NCBI GenBank assembly: GCA_003561665.1 | Contig: PWVY01000298.1 | Coordinates: 1 to 9,320 of the forward strand | Direction of reading: 5' to 3' | Source of the DNA: Thermoplasmata archaeon | GTDB lineage: Archaea; Thermoplasmatota; SW-10-69-26 | Length of the DNA stretch: 9,320 bases | Shown here: positions 1-5,843 of the stretch, piece after piece | How positions within the stretch are numbered: position 1 is the stretch's first letter | How the letters are laid out: each line of letters begins with the position of its first letter | The notes under the pieces: model-generated | What the model saw: the letters and a program-made list of their open reading frames with translations, nothing else | Told to the model about the DNA's origin: nothing | The model's database searches: none | Position numbers and translations under genes: made by a program

Positions 1-2
1 CC

Positions 3-491
3 CCCAACGTGGACCTCACCGCTCCTACCGACGAAGCATCCCTCAACCCCGAACCCGCGATGCAGCCCCAATCTCCGACCGAGACGGTGGTTCGCGAAGT
101 CGTCATCGCGGAAGTGACGGCGGCTGAACCCCGAAACGATGAACCTCCCGCGCCCGCCGCGAACCTCCCAGCGCACGAACCGGTCGTGCCGGTTCTTGAG
201 CGCGTAGCGGACGCTGTCGAGGAGCTCACGGAGCAGGTCAGCAACGATGAGAGCTCGAGTTCAAGCCCAGAACCTGAGCAAGAGCCTGTTTCGACCGTTG
301 CGCCCTCTCCTCGGGTCCTCTTCGATGTGATCCTCATCACGGTCACCGTGCTCGTGGCCGCCCTGTTCGTGACGGCTTCCGCGTTCCTACGCGATCCGGT
401 CTTCGCCCTGCTCGCCCTGGGGCTTGTAGCGGCAGGAGCCTGGCTGACCGTTCCTTGGATGCGAGACAACGCCAAGGAGGATGCCCTATGA
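3..491 (+). CDS. Pro/Glu-rich protein with two C-terminal membrane segments (5'-partial)
   Basis: The frame is open from the window edge. A GTG at 9 exists, but no stop or RBS precedes it, so this is probably the 3' part of a longer gene. Counting from GTG 9, residues 1-100 are low-complexity, rich in Pro, Ala, Glu and Ser (a SSSSS run near 83-87), and probably disordered. Residues 104-127 (core VLFDVILITVTVLVAALF) and 130-150 (core VFALLALGLVAAGAW) are two hydrophobic membrane segments joined by a very short turn. The tail is charged (MRDNAKEDAL). The stop overlaps the next start as ATGA, and the next product also has two membrane segments, so the two proteins are probably co-translated and may act together in the membrane. 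I recognise no family; the disordered region is too biased for a reliable call. Confidence 0.6.
   Translation, partial: PNVDLTAPTDEASLNPEPAMQPQSPTETVVREVVIAEVTAAEPRNDEPPAPAANLPAHEPVVPVLERVADAVEELTEQVSNDESSSSSPEPEQEPVSTVAPSPRVLFDVILITVTVLVAALFVTASAFLRDPVFALLALGLVAAGAWLTVPWMRDNAKEDAL
474..480 (+). promoter_or_regulatory. Ribosome binding site AAGGAGG
   Basis: AAGGAGG lies 7 bases before the ATG at 488, inside the 3' end of the upstream gene. It fixes the start of the 76-residue protein at 488 rather than at in-frame codons further upstream. Confidence 0.75.
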
Positions 492-718
492 AGCATGTCC
501 CGCCCCTCGAGGAAGACAGCCCCTTCGCGGATCCTCCCTCCGTGCTGTTGGGTGCAAACGAGAAAGCCTTCCTGGTTGTGCTCTGCATCGTGTGGGTTGC
601 AGCCGCGCTCACCCTGGGTCGTGCAACGCTTCTTGCCTACGCTGCCGCGATCACGATCGCTATCGCGCTCGCGGCCGCGCTTCTGCGACGCGCAACCCAA
701 CGCAACAAGCACGTCTAG
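488..718 (+). CDS. Small protein with two membrane segments
   Basis: A 76-residue protein whose ATG overlaps the upstream TGA as ATGA and has a strong RBS. Residues 1-25 are polar, Pro- and Glu-containing (MKHVPPLEEDSPF...) and probably face one side of the membrane. Residues about 27-43 (core AFLVVLCIVWVAAALTL) and 47-66 (core LLAYAAAITIAIALAAALL) are two membrane segments. The tail RRATQRNKHV is basic, so by the positive-inside rule both ends should be cytoplasmic. No catalytic motif is visible and the family is not recognised. The tight coupling and shared two-helix design with the upstream product suggest subunits of one small membrane complex (inference). Confidence 0.7.
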   Translation: MKHVPPLEEDSPFADPPSVLLGANEKAFLVVLCIVWVAAALTLGRATLLAYAAAITIAIALAAALLRRATQRNKHV

Positions 719-751
719 GTATTGCTTGTCACGCTGCCTCCAAGCAAGACG

Positions 752-758
752 TTAAATA
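752..758 (+). promoter_or_regulatory. TATA-like box upstream of the winged-helix gene
   Basis: TTAAATA stands out in otherwise GC-rich sequence, preceded by purine-rich AAGACG that could serve as a BRE. Archaeal initiation about 25 bases downstream would fall near 780, just before the AGGAGG at 786-791 and the TTG start at 803. The spacing is self-consistent, but no transcript data are available. Confidence 0.5.
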
Positions 759-785
759 CCTGCCTATCGCGTGAGGATGCAAGCC

Positions 786-791
786 AGGAGG
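786..791 (+). promoter_or_regulatory. Ribosome binding site AGGAGG
   Basis: AGGAGG lies 11 bases before TTG 803. The nearer TTG at 793 runs into TGA after five codons, so the site supports TTG 803, or less well GTG 821, as the start of the winged-helix gene. Confidence 0.55.
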
Positions 792-802
792 CTTGACAGT
801 CG

Positions 803-1060
803 TTGCTTGAACTTACCACCGTGCCCGAGGGTTTGCCCCCAAGCGCGAAAACCCTCTATGAGACCCTTGCCCTGGAAGGCCCGCTCACGCACAAAGAACT
901 CGTCGAGATCACAGGCATGCCTCCCCGAACCGTCCGGTACGCCATCTCGCGGCTTCAAGACGGTGACCACGTGGGGCAACGGTTGAACCTGATGGACAGC
1001 CGGCAACAGTTCTTCTTCCTGCAAGAAGAGGATGCTTCCCCAGACCCTCCACGGCTTTGA
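803..1060 (+). CDS. Small MarR-like winged-helix transcription regulator
   Basis: An 85-residue DNA-binding protein. Residues 10-24 (EGLPPSAKTLYETLA) and 38-51 (GMPPRTVRYAISRL) match the core of a small euryarchaeal winged-helix family: LPPSAK, a first helix, a GPLTHKELVEITG turn, then a recognition helix RTVRYAI-RL. The wing follows as residues 57-73, ending in MDSRQQFFFL, where relatives usually have a DARQ...Y-like segment. There is no room for a ligand domain, so it is probably a small dimeric regulator. TTG 803 is chosen because of the RBS at 786-791; GTG 821 would give MPEGLPPSAK and is also possible. The gene has its own promoter-like sequence and faces the convergent desulfurase gene. 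Its target is unknown. Confidence 0.8.
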   Translation: MLELTTVPEGLPPSAKTLYETLALEGPLTHKELVEITGMPPRTVRYAISRLQDGDHVGQRLNLMDSRQQFFFLQEEDASPDPPRL

Positions 1061-1210
1061 GGCAACGTTCCACCGTTCAGAAGGCCTAAGCATCCACGCG
1101 AAGGATGGAATCGTGCACTGTTTGTAACGCGCTGGCGGGCTCGGTTATCGGGCTCTAGCTCGCTTGGCAGGTTCGAACCCACCCTCCGGATAGAACGCAC
1201 CCCCAGCGGG

Positions 1211-2413
1211 TCAACCGCCCAGGGCCGCCTGGATCTCGTCGATAACGCCAAGCATGTGCTCGACCTCGCGCAGCGTGTTGTACGCGTACAGGCTCGCCCT
1301 GCACGATCCCTCCAGGCCCTGCTCGTAGAACCAGCTGTCCAAGCAATGAAGCCCCGAGCGCACCAACACGCCTCCCTTGTCCTCCAGCAGGATCGCAAGC
1401 TCATGGATGCCCACGTCCTCCAGCGTGAAGGATACGATCCCGTTGCCCTTTGCCCTTGAAGCCCCGATCACGGTCACCCCTCGTTCCTCAAGGCCCTCCT
1501 GCAAGCGCAAGGAGAGCCGCTCCTCGTGCTCCTGCACCTCCTTGAGCCCCAACCCGTCCACGTACTCCACGGCCGCACGCGTAGCAACCAACCCCCCGAA
1601 ACCCTGAAGGCCTGCCTCGAAACGCCCGGGAGGATCACGCAGCGTGTGCCCATCCAAGCGCGTCGTCTCGATCGTGCTCCCCCCCGACACGAGCGGCTCC
1701 ATCCCCTCCAACACGTCCTCTCTTCCCCACAACACGCCAACGCCCGTGGGCCCCATCATCTTGTGCACGCTGAACGCGAACAAGTCCACCCCCAACGCGT
1801 GCACATCCACCGGCATGTGCGGGGCCGATTGCGCCCCATCCACCAACACCAACGCGCCGTGATCATGCGCGATCTCCGCGATGGCCCCCACCGGCACCTT
1901 GTACCCGTCCAAGTTGCTCATATGGCAAACGCTCACCAACGACACATCCCCCCGCTCAAGGCGCTGCTTCCACGCCTCCAAATCAACCTCCCCCTCCCTG
2001 GTCCCCCGGACAGCCTCGTGATGAACCTTCTCCAGGCGTTGGAAGGGGACCAAGTTGCTGTTGTGCTCCCGATCCGTCGTCAACACCGTGCTTCCCGCCT
2101 CCAGGCCTAAGCCACGCGCGGCCAGGTTCAACGCTTCCGTCGTGTTCTTCGTGAACACGACCTCGCTTGGACGATCCGCGCCTAGGAAACCTGACACGGC
2201 CGCCCTGGAGGCCTCCACGTGTTCGCCCACGCGTCGAGCAAGCGCGTGCGTTGAACGCCCCGCGCACACCGGCATCTTTTCGTAATACGCGGTCAAAGCC
2301 TCGATGACGGGGCGCGGTTTCAGCGTCATGCAAGCATTGTCGAAGTACACCGGCGCATCCTCCCCCCCAAGCAAAGGGATATCCTCCCGCACGCGCTCGG
2401 GCACGAAGCTCAA
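1211..2413 (-). CDS. SufS/CsdA-like class-V cysteine desulfurase
   Basis: A 400-residue PLP enzyme of aminotransferase class V, expected to take sulfur from cysteine (giving alanine and a persulfide) for Fe-S clusters or other thio-cofactors in the cytoplasm. Family landmarks are present: FTKNTTEALNL (87-97), REHNSN (115-120), VDGAQSAPHMPVDV (191-204; Asp192 pairs with the pyridine nitrogen), HKMMGPTGVGVLWG (217-230; Lys218 is the Schiff-base lysine) and RSGLHCLDSWF (352-362; Cys357 at the persulfide-cysteine position). The length is normal for SufS-type enzymes. The N-terminal block reads FDNACMTLKP, where standard SufS has LDNAA, and SNLDGY replaces the usual SNVLG-like motif, so it belongs to a side branch and the substrate could differ. 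The start is TTG 2413, which overlaps the upstream stop as TTGA; GTG 2404 is an alternative. No sulfur-acceptor scaffold gene lies next to it. Confidence 0.88.
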   Translation of the reverse strand: MSFVPERVREDIPLLGGEDAPVYFDNACMTLKPRPVIEALTAYYEKMPVCAGRSTHALARRVGEHVEASRAAVSGFLGADRPSEVVFTKNTTEALNLAARGLGLEAGSTVLTTDREHNSNLVPFQRLEKVHHEAVRGTREGEVDLEAWKQRLERGDVSLVSVCHMSNLDGYKVPVGAIAEIAHDHGALVLVDGAQSAPHMPVDVHALGVDLFAFSVHKMMGPTGVGVLWGREDVLEGMEPLVSGGSTIETTRLDGHTLRDPPGRFEAGLQGFGGLVATRAAVEYVDGLGLKEVQEHEERLSLRLQEGLEERGVTVIGASRAKGNGIVSFTLEDVGIHELAILLEDKGGVLVRSGLHCLDSWFYEQGLEGSCRASLYAYNTLREVEHMLGVIDEIQAALGG

Positions 2414-2706
2414 AACGACACCCCCAACGCGTCATACACGGCCACAACCGCGCGCTTGGCCGCCTCCTTGTCCTTCGTTTTCACAAGCAAACGACCCGAC
2501 TCGAACACGCTCACCTCGCACACGCCTGCATCCACCACCAAGAGCACGCCCGCGTTCGTCACAACCCTCATCCCTGCATCCTGGAAACGTTCAACACCCT
2601 CATCGAGCCCTACGTCAAACCCCTGGCCAGGGTTCACCTCGTATCCTCCGCTTTTGCTGCAAAGCTCCATCGGGAAGGGAAGATCCTCATCAGCAGACGC
2701 CGTCAT
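2410..2706 (-). CDS. Small conserved-looking protein coupled to the cysteine desulfurase
   Basis: A 98-residue soluble protein. It has an excellent RBS (AAGGAGG, 6 bases before the ATG) and shares a TTGA stop/start overlap with the desulfurase gene, so the two are almost certainly co-translated. The N-terminal 20 residues are acidic and loose. Residues 30-60 look like a helix followed by two strands (FDVGLDEGVERFQDAGMRV, then TNAGVLLVVDAG). Residues 61-94 give strand-strand-helix (VCEVSVFESGRLLVKTK, then EAAKRAVVAVYDAL). The SVFESGRLLVKT...EAAKRA stretch resembles one half-repeat of the TBP-type fold in shape, but this is only a resemblance. Cys16 and Cys63 could handle sulfur. Inference: an accessory or sulfur-acceptor partner of the desulfurase. 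No named family is recognised. Confidence 0.75.
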   Translation of the reverse strand: MTASADEDLPFPMELCSKSGGYEVNPGQGFDVGLDEGVERFQDAGMRVVTNAGVLLVVDAGVCEVSVFESGRLLVKTKDKEAAKRAVVAVYDALGVSF

Positions 2707-2712
2707 GATTGG

Positions 2713-2719
2713 CCTCCTT
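2713..2719 (-). promoter_or_regulatory. Ribosome binding site AAGGAGG (minus strand)
   Basis: The minus strand reads AAGGAGG with a 6-base spacer to the ATG at 2706. This rejects the longer in-frame extension reaching to 2769 and sets the 98-residue protein's start. Confidence 0.8.
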
Positions 2720-2731
2720 AGCGATGGCCGT

Positions 2732-2746
2732 CGTTTCAACATATGG
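2732..2746. promoter_or_regulatory. AT-rich patch in the divergent intergenic region
   Basis: The 80 bases between the two divergent starts (2706 minus, 2787 plus) must hold both promoters. The only AT-richer stretch is CGTTTCAACATATGG, which contains the palindrome CATATG. It is placed well for the plus gene (initiation near 2766) and less well for the minus gene. The match to a TATA consensus is weak. Confidence 0.25.
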
Positions 2747-2786
2747 GTGCAGAGGACCTTTCCGTGCAAGCGACCATCAAGCCTTG

Positions 2787-3194
2787 ATGTTCACGAAGAT
2801 CCAGAAAGTCTACTTCGGCCACATCGACAAAGCCGGGATCGTGTACCACCCTCACTTCATCGACTACTTCCATCAAGCCTACGAGGACTTCATGGAAGAA
2901 CTCGGTCTCGCCAGAACCGGGTCAAAAGCCTTCAACCTCAAGATCCCCGTCGTGAACGTGGACGTCGACTTCAAGAAACCCATGGAAGCCGGCGACCGCT
3001 TAACGATCGAAGTGAGCATCAAGAAGCTCGGACGCTCCAGCATGACGTTCCACTACCATGCTCGCGACCAAGAAGACGACACGGTCGCCGAAGGAACACA
3101 CACCCGCGTGACCGTCGACGAGAGCTTCCAACCCACCCCCATCCCCCAAGAACTGCGCGACGCCCTCGAAGCCCACCTCGACCCCAACGACTAA
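2787..3194 (+). CDS. Hotdog-fold acyl-CoA thioesterase (YbgC / 4-hydroxybenzoyl-CoA thioesterase type)
   Basis: A 135-residue single hotdog domain, the usual length for this family; such enzymes hydrolyse acyl- or aroyl-CoA thioesters in the cytoplasm as tetramers. The N-terminal catalytic segment YFGHIDKAGIVYHPHF (9-24) carries the family Asp (Asp14) followed by AGIVY, then the long hydrophobic helix FIDYFHQAYEDFMEEL (24-39). The strands VVNVDVDFKKPMEAGDRL (55-72) and SSMTFHYHARD (84-94) match the later hotdog core (the PV...V.F.KPL..GD.L pattern). ATG 2787 is chosen because the domain begins at once; the in-frame upstream extension to 2709 would run over the divergent promoter and the other gene's RBS. 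No RBS is visible. The substrate cannot be told from the sequence. Confidence 0.87.
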   Translation: MFTKIQKVYFGHIDKAGIVYHPHFIDYFHQAYEDFMEELGLARTGSKAFNLKIPVVNVDVDFKKPMEAGDRLTIEVSIKKLGRSSMTFHYHARDQEDDTVAEGTHTRVTVDESFQPTPIPQELRDALEAHLDPND

Positions 3195-3291
3195 CATCCC
3201 ACCCTCGCCGAAGCCACGATAACGCTCACCACTCCACCCAAGCACGTCTTTGAGAAGCCTTGAACCCCAAAAGGTCCAAAGAGCGACCTGG

Positions 3292-4008
3292 GTGCCCCCG
3301 GTGGATCTCAAGAACCTGCAAGAACGTCTCGAAGCCCTCGGAGACCCGACCCGCTTCAAGCTCCTTGGGCTTCTCAACGAACCACGCACCGTCAACGAGA
3401 TCCAACTCGAAACCAAACGAGGCACCCCAAAGCACCAAGAAGACCGAAGCATGACCCGCCAAGGCGTCCGATACCACCTCACCAAACTCGAAAAAGCAGG
3501 CCTCATCCAGAAAGGAACCACAACCATCGAAGGCCGCCAAGTGACCACGTACCAAGCCTCCCCCAGAGGCCTTTTCGCCATGATCGAACAGCTCCACGCG
3601 GCAAGCCGAACCCTCGCCCAAGGATACCCCCCCGCCAAGGCTCCCAACTTCCCCGATCTTCCACCCCTCCATGGCCCATGGGGTCCTGAACCTCGCTTGG
3701 TTCAAATCCACGGCCTCAACCAAGGCAAAGCCTACCCCCTCACCGGGAAAGACCCCAACGCAGACCAAGGATGGGTTCTCGGGACGGACCCCAACGCCGA
3801 CATCCACATCCCCTGGGACCCCATCATCGAAGGGAAAGCCGCAGAACTCATCCCCACCACGGAAGGCATCAACGTTCTAGACTACCGATCCACCGACCAC
3901 CGCGTCACGGTTAACGATGAACCCATGACCCGAGGCGCCGAAACAAGGCTTCAACGAGGAGATCTCATCCAAGTCGGCTTCACCCTGCTCCTCTACCACG
4001 GACCCTAG
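3292..4008 (+). CDS. ArsR-like winged helix fused to an FHA-like domain (paralog 1)
   Basis: A 238-residue predicted transcription regulator. Residues 8-80 form an ArsR-like winged helix: LEALGDPTRFKLLGLL, VNEIQL, then the recognition helix MTRQGVRYHLTKLEKAGLI (54-72). Residues 88-112 form a linker helix. Residues 133-236 match the other two paralogs and look like an FHA beta-sandwich (EPRLVQIHGLN, GWVLGTDPNADIHIPWD, LDYRSTDHRVTVND, LQRGDLIQVG). FHA domains normally bind phosphothreonine, but here the GR motif is GT (164-165), the SxxH motif is EGKA, and the usual NG before the vN strand is HR. Phosphopeptide binding is therefore doubtful. The GTG at 3292 gives a length matching the paralogs (242 and 237); TTG 3250 and GTG 3301 are alternatives. 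No RBS is visible, and AAAA at 3269-3272 could be part of a promoter for a leaderless mRNA. Confidence 0.8.
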   Translation: MPPVDLKNLQERLEALGDPTRFKLLGLLNEPRTVNEIQLETKRGTPKHQEDRSMTRQGVRYHLTKLEKAGLIQKGTTTIEGRQVTTYQASPRGLFAMIEQLHAASRTLAQGYPPAKAPNFPDLPPLHGPWGPEPRLVQIHGLNQGKAYPLTGKDPNADQGWVLGTDPNADIHIPWDPIIEGKAAELIPTTEGINVLDYRSTDHRVTVNDEPMTRGAETRLQRGDLIQVGFTLLLYHGP

Positions 4009-4060
4009 GCACATCGCAAGCCACCAAGGAACGAGTCGAAACGCGCAGAACACCCTTGGA

Positions 4061-4075
4061 GAACGTTAACCGTTC
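4061..4075. promoter_or_regulatory. Inverted repeat GAACG-TTAAC-CGTTC, possible operator
   Basis: Perfect 5-base arms (4061-4065 and 4071-4075) flank TTAAC, 20 bases before the first structured RNA element. The size suits a dimeric winged-helix protein, and GTTAAC lies about 27 bases before base 4096, where an archaeal promoter element for that RNA would sit. Both readings are speculative. Confidence 0.3.
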
Positions 4076-4095
4076 ACGAACCAACCCTACACACA

Positions 4096-4176
4096 GCGAC
4101 AGGGCCGCGCCAACGGCTGTCCCTCACCCTTGAAACATCTGGCCGCTCACCTAACACCCCGGCGCGGTCCTGTTGT
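4096..4176 (+). ncRNA. Structured RNA element 1 of a tandem pair
   Basis: Bases 4096-4111 (GCGACAGGGCCGCGCC) pair with 4161-4176 (GGCGCGGTCCTGTTGT) over 16 consecutive pairs with no bulge. Three pairs are G-U on the plus strand (4096/4176, 4098/4174, 4104/4168); on the minus strand the same positions would be A-C mismatches, so the RNA is probably read from the plus strand. The 49-base loop holds CCTCACC (4122-4128) and CTGGCCGCTCAC (4139-4150), both repeated in element 2. It also has a possible inner helix of 4114-4119 with 4140-4145, including two more wobbles. A short alternative pairing (4098-4102 with 4117-4121, GACAG/CTGTC) would break the main helix, so a switch is conceivable. No known archaeal RNA family (C/D, H/ACA, SRP, RNase P, fluoride or TPP riboswitch) is recognised. 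Confidence 0.6.
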
Positions 4177-4280
4177 CCTCTTCCAACCAAACCCTCCCCC
4201 AGTACACCCCAGCACCGCTTTGACGACGTCCATGATTATTGCGCGATCCTTATCCGTCAACACCTAGGAGGAGCACTCCA
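4177..4280. other. Linker between the two structured RNA elements
   Basis: C- and A-rich, G-poor sequence, as expected for an unpaired linker. AAACCCTCC at 4189-4197 has a counterpart, AAACACCCTCC, at 4365-4375 just after element 2, so a 3' tail may be part of each repeat. GATTATTG at 4234-4241 is the most AT-rich patch and could be a promoter for element 2. AGGAGG at 4266-4271 has no start codon within 15 bases, and GGAG/CTCC there can form a small hairpin. No gene is supported. Confidence 0.4.
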
Positions 4281-4358
4281 CGGGCCGGGCCCTTTGGACC
4301 CCCATGACCTCACCACACCCCCCTGGACGCTCACTGCCCCCAAAGGGCCCCGGCACCG
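4281..4358 (+). ncRNA. Structured RNA element 2 of a tandem pair
   Basis: Bases 4284-4297 (GCCGGGCCCTTTGG) pair with 4340-4354 (CCAAAGGGCCCCGGC) over 14 pairs with one bulged C. After a bulged A at 4355, 4281-4283 pair with 4356-4358, giving 17 pairs in all. The arms differ in sequence from element 1, but the 42-base loop repeats its motifs in order: CCTCACC (4308-4314), then CTGGACGCTCAC (4323-4334), with 8 bases between them against 10 in element 1. Conserved loop motifs within helices of unrelated sequence are what selection on RNA structure would leave. The element ends 67 bases before the ATG of the Bat-type regulator, so it could be its leader. Confidence 0.6.
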
Positions 4359-4393
4359 TCACACAAACACCCTCCACAATGATGTGTTCGGTC

Positions 4394-4404
4394 GGATGAA
4401 AACG
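4394..4404 (+). promoter_or_regulatory. Possible promoter of the Bat-type regulator
   Basis: GGATGAAAACG is centred about 26 bases before the ATG at 4426, the distance expected for a leaderless archaeal mRNA, and the start lacks an RBS. The TATA match is weak. If this promoter is the main one, the structured elements upstream would not be in the Bat-type mRNA. Confidence 0.3.
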
Positions 4405-4425
4405 TACCCGTAAACGCTAACACCC

Positions 4426-5121
4426 ATGGCTCAGCTTTCCGCCACGGAGAGGATTCCCTCGCCTGACCATGTCCACGCACGGTTAGAATGCCGAACTCAA
4501 GCCCTAGGCATGGAAACTCCGGAGACCGACACGCACCTAAGCGCCCTCAACGTCGACGGTGTTTGGATCCTCTACGTTTGGACGTTGGAACAAGACCAAG
4601 AAGCCCTGGAACGCTGGATCGAAGAAATCGGGGACTTCCAACCGCGCCCCGACCAAACAACGAACCACGTCCTGGCCGTTCAAACCGAAGACCTACCCCC
4701 GATTCTGGAGACGCTCTTTGAGAGATACGGGACCGAGTCCTTGATCCTTCGAAGCGATGGAACCGCGACCCTCAAGATCCATACCTCCCGACGGGAAGCG
4801 AAGAAACTCCACGACGAATTCGAAGCAACCCTCCTCCAGATCTCAGACACCTCCCAGGAAGAGAATCGCCAGTCCAATCCCTTGACCCAAGCCGAGCGCA
4901 AGACGCTTCTTGCAGCGTACAAAGCCGGTTACTTCGAAGTCCCACGAAGGCTCCGCCAAAGGGAACTCGCAGAGCAACTCGGGAAGAGCACCGGAGCCTT
5001 GTCAGCGCTCCTCCGCAAAGCGACGCAAAGCCTCATCGAACATCACCTTCAAGACGCAGCACGCCGGCCCATCCCAACCAAAGAGAAGGCCCCAGAGTCT
5101 TCACCGGATCAGGGCCCGTGA
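4426..5121 (+). CDS. Bacterio-opsin activator (Bat)-type HTH_10 transcription regulator
   Basis: A 231-residue DNA-binding protein. Residues 152-206 are a clear HTH_10 domain: LTQAERKTLLAAYKAGYFEV (153-172), PRRLRQRELAEQLGKSTGAL (173-192), then SALLRKATQSLIEHHL. It carries the family's GYFEVPR and ELAE-LG signatures. The N-terminal 140 residues correspond to the variable sensory part of Bat-like proteins (LNVDGVWILYVWTLEQDQEALERW, then ESLILRSDGTATLKI). No PAS or GAF motif or metal-binding Cys/His set stands out, so the signal is unknown. The C-terminal 20 residues are a loose charged tail. No RBS is present, and the ATG lies about 26 bases after an AT-richer patch, so the mRNA may be leaderless. 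The 3' end overlaps the minus-strand paralog 2 by 13 bases. Confidence 0.85.
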   Translation: MAQLSATERIPSPDHVHARLECRTQALGMETPETDTHLSALNVDGVWILYVWTLEQDQEALERWIEEIGDFQPRPDQTTNHVLAVQTEDLPPILETLFERYGTESLILRSDGTATLKIHTSRREAKKLHDEFEATLLQISDTSQEENRQSNPLTQAERKTLLAAYKAGYFEVPRRLRQRELAEQLGKSTGALSALLRKATQSLIEHHLQDAARRPIPTKEKAPESSPDQGP

Positions 5122-5837
5122 TACACCAACGATGAGCGTCCCACGTGGACCACATCCCCTCGCGTGAGGGTCGCATCTCCCCCACACGCCAAGCTCTGGT
5201 CGTTCACACGGACCCGGTTCTTGGAGGAGCGGAGATCCAAAATCTGGAACCCGTCCCCGGTAGGGAAAATCTCAGCATCCTCTTTCGAAACGTATGGATC
5301 GTACGTAAGGGATACCTCTGCTTTCGGAGAGCGACCGATGATCCAACCTCGCGTCGCGCCAGGGGGCTTCCCTGAAAGAGAGAACGCCCTCCCCGGGTTA
5401 AGACCCCTTAACAACACCAACCGGGGCTCAGGAGGCCACGGCTCGTTCATCTCTTCAGTGAGTTCCATGGTCGGCCGATCCGTGGGAGGGTGCCGATCCC
5501 CCAACGAGGCCATCACGCGCTGAACCCCATCATGGAACAAGAAAAGCCCGCCCGGGTCAACCTGGTGAACATTCATCCGACGCCCGCCTCGATTCTCCAA
5601 ATCCACACGAACGAAACCAGAATCTCGCAAGATGTCAAGATGGTACTGGATCCCCTGACGGGTAAGATGCCGATCACCCCGATACTCAGCCGTACCCGTC
5701 TTCGCCGTGAGCTCGATGTCGTTGATCGTTTTCGGTTCTCGAAGCTCCGTTAACAAACGGAACCTGTTCTCATCGCTGATGGCCGCCAGCTGATCCACCA
5801 ACGCGTCCTTCTGAGTCGTCAAATCACCTCGAAGCAT
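5109..5837 (-). CDS. ArsR-like winged helix fused to an FHA-like domain (paralog 2)
   Basis: A 242-residue paralog of the proteins at 3292 and 7050. The winged helix spans about 10-80 (LAAISDENRFRLLTELREP, INDIEL, recognition helix LTRQGIQYHLDILRDSGF at 58-75). The FHA-like part spans about 138-240 and ends in SLVYHGP, nearly the same as paralog 1. Its FHA motif is the best kept of the three: WIIGRS (165-170) keeps the GR whose Arg normally contacts the phosphate, and VSKEDAEI (183-190) keeps the Ser of SxxH but has Asp for His. NR replaces NG at 207-208 before the RVRVND strand. It is therefore the paralog most likely to bind a phosphorylated partner. It points opposite to the other two and has its own RBS. 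Its codons are richer in G and T endings than its plus-strand paralogs, in line with the local strand skew. Confidence 0.85.
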   Translation of the reverse strand: MLRGDLTTQKDALVDQLAAISDENRFRLLTELREPKTINDIELTAKTGTAEYRGDRHLTRQGIQYHLDILRDSGFVRVDLENRGGRRMNVHQVDPGGLFLFHDGVQRVMASLGDRHPPTDRPTMELTEEMNEPWPPEPRLVLLRGLNPGRAFSLSGKPPGATRGWIIGRSPKAEVSLTYDPYVSKEDAEIFPTGDGFQILDLRSSKNRVRVNDQSLACGGDATLTRGDVVHVGRSSLVYHGP

Positions 5838-5843
5838 GTTACC

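Noticed and set aside
1120..1195. tRNA-like T-arm, GGTTCGAACCC at 1170-1180
   Set aside because: The stem around TTCGAAC has two mismatches on either strand, and no matching acceptor 5' strand, D-arm or anticodon arm can be drawn. GGTTCGAACC is itself a palindrome, so chance is enough.
2707..2786. N-terminal extension of the thioesterase back to 2709
   Set aside because: It would overlap the RBS and promoter of the divergent gene, and the hotdog domain begins directly at ATG 2787.
3250..3291. Upstream TTG 3250 as the start of paralog 1
   Set aside because: The extra 14 residues have no counterpart in the other paralogs, and no RBS precedes the TTG. It is kept only as an alternative.
4304..4399. 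31-codon frame starting at ATG 4304
   Set aside because: It lies inside the loop and arm of structured element 2, its AGGAGG is more than 30 bases away, and the product is low-complexity Pro/Thr/Ser.
5746..5761. Palindrome TCCGTT-AACA-AACGGA
   Set aside because: It lies inside the N-terminal coding part of paralog 2, where the codons are conserved as protein (LTELREP), so it is better explained by coding sequence.
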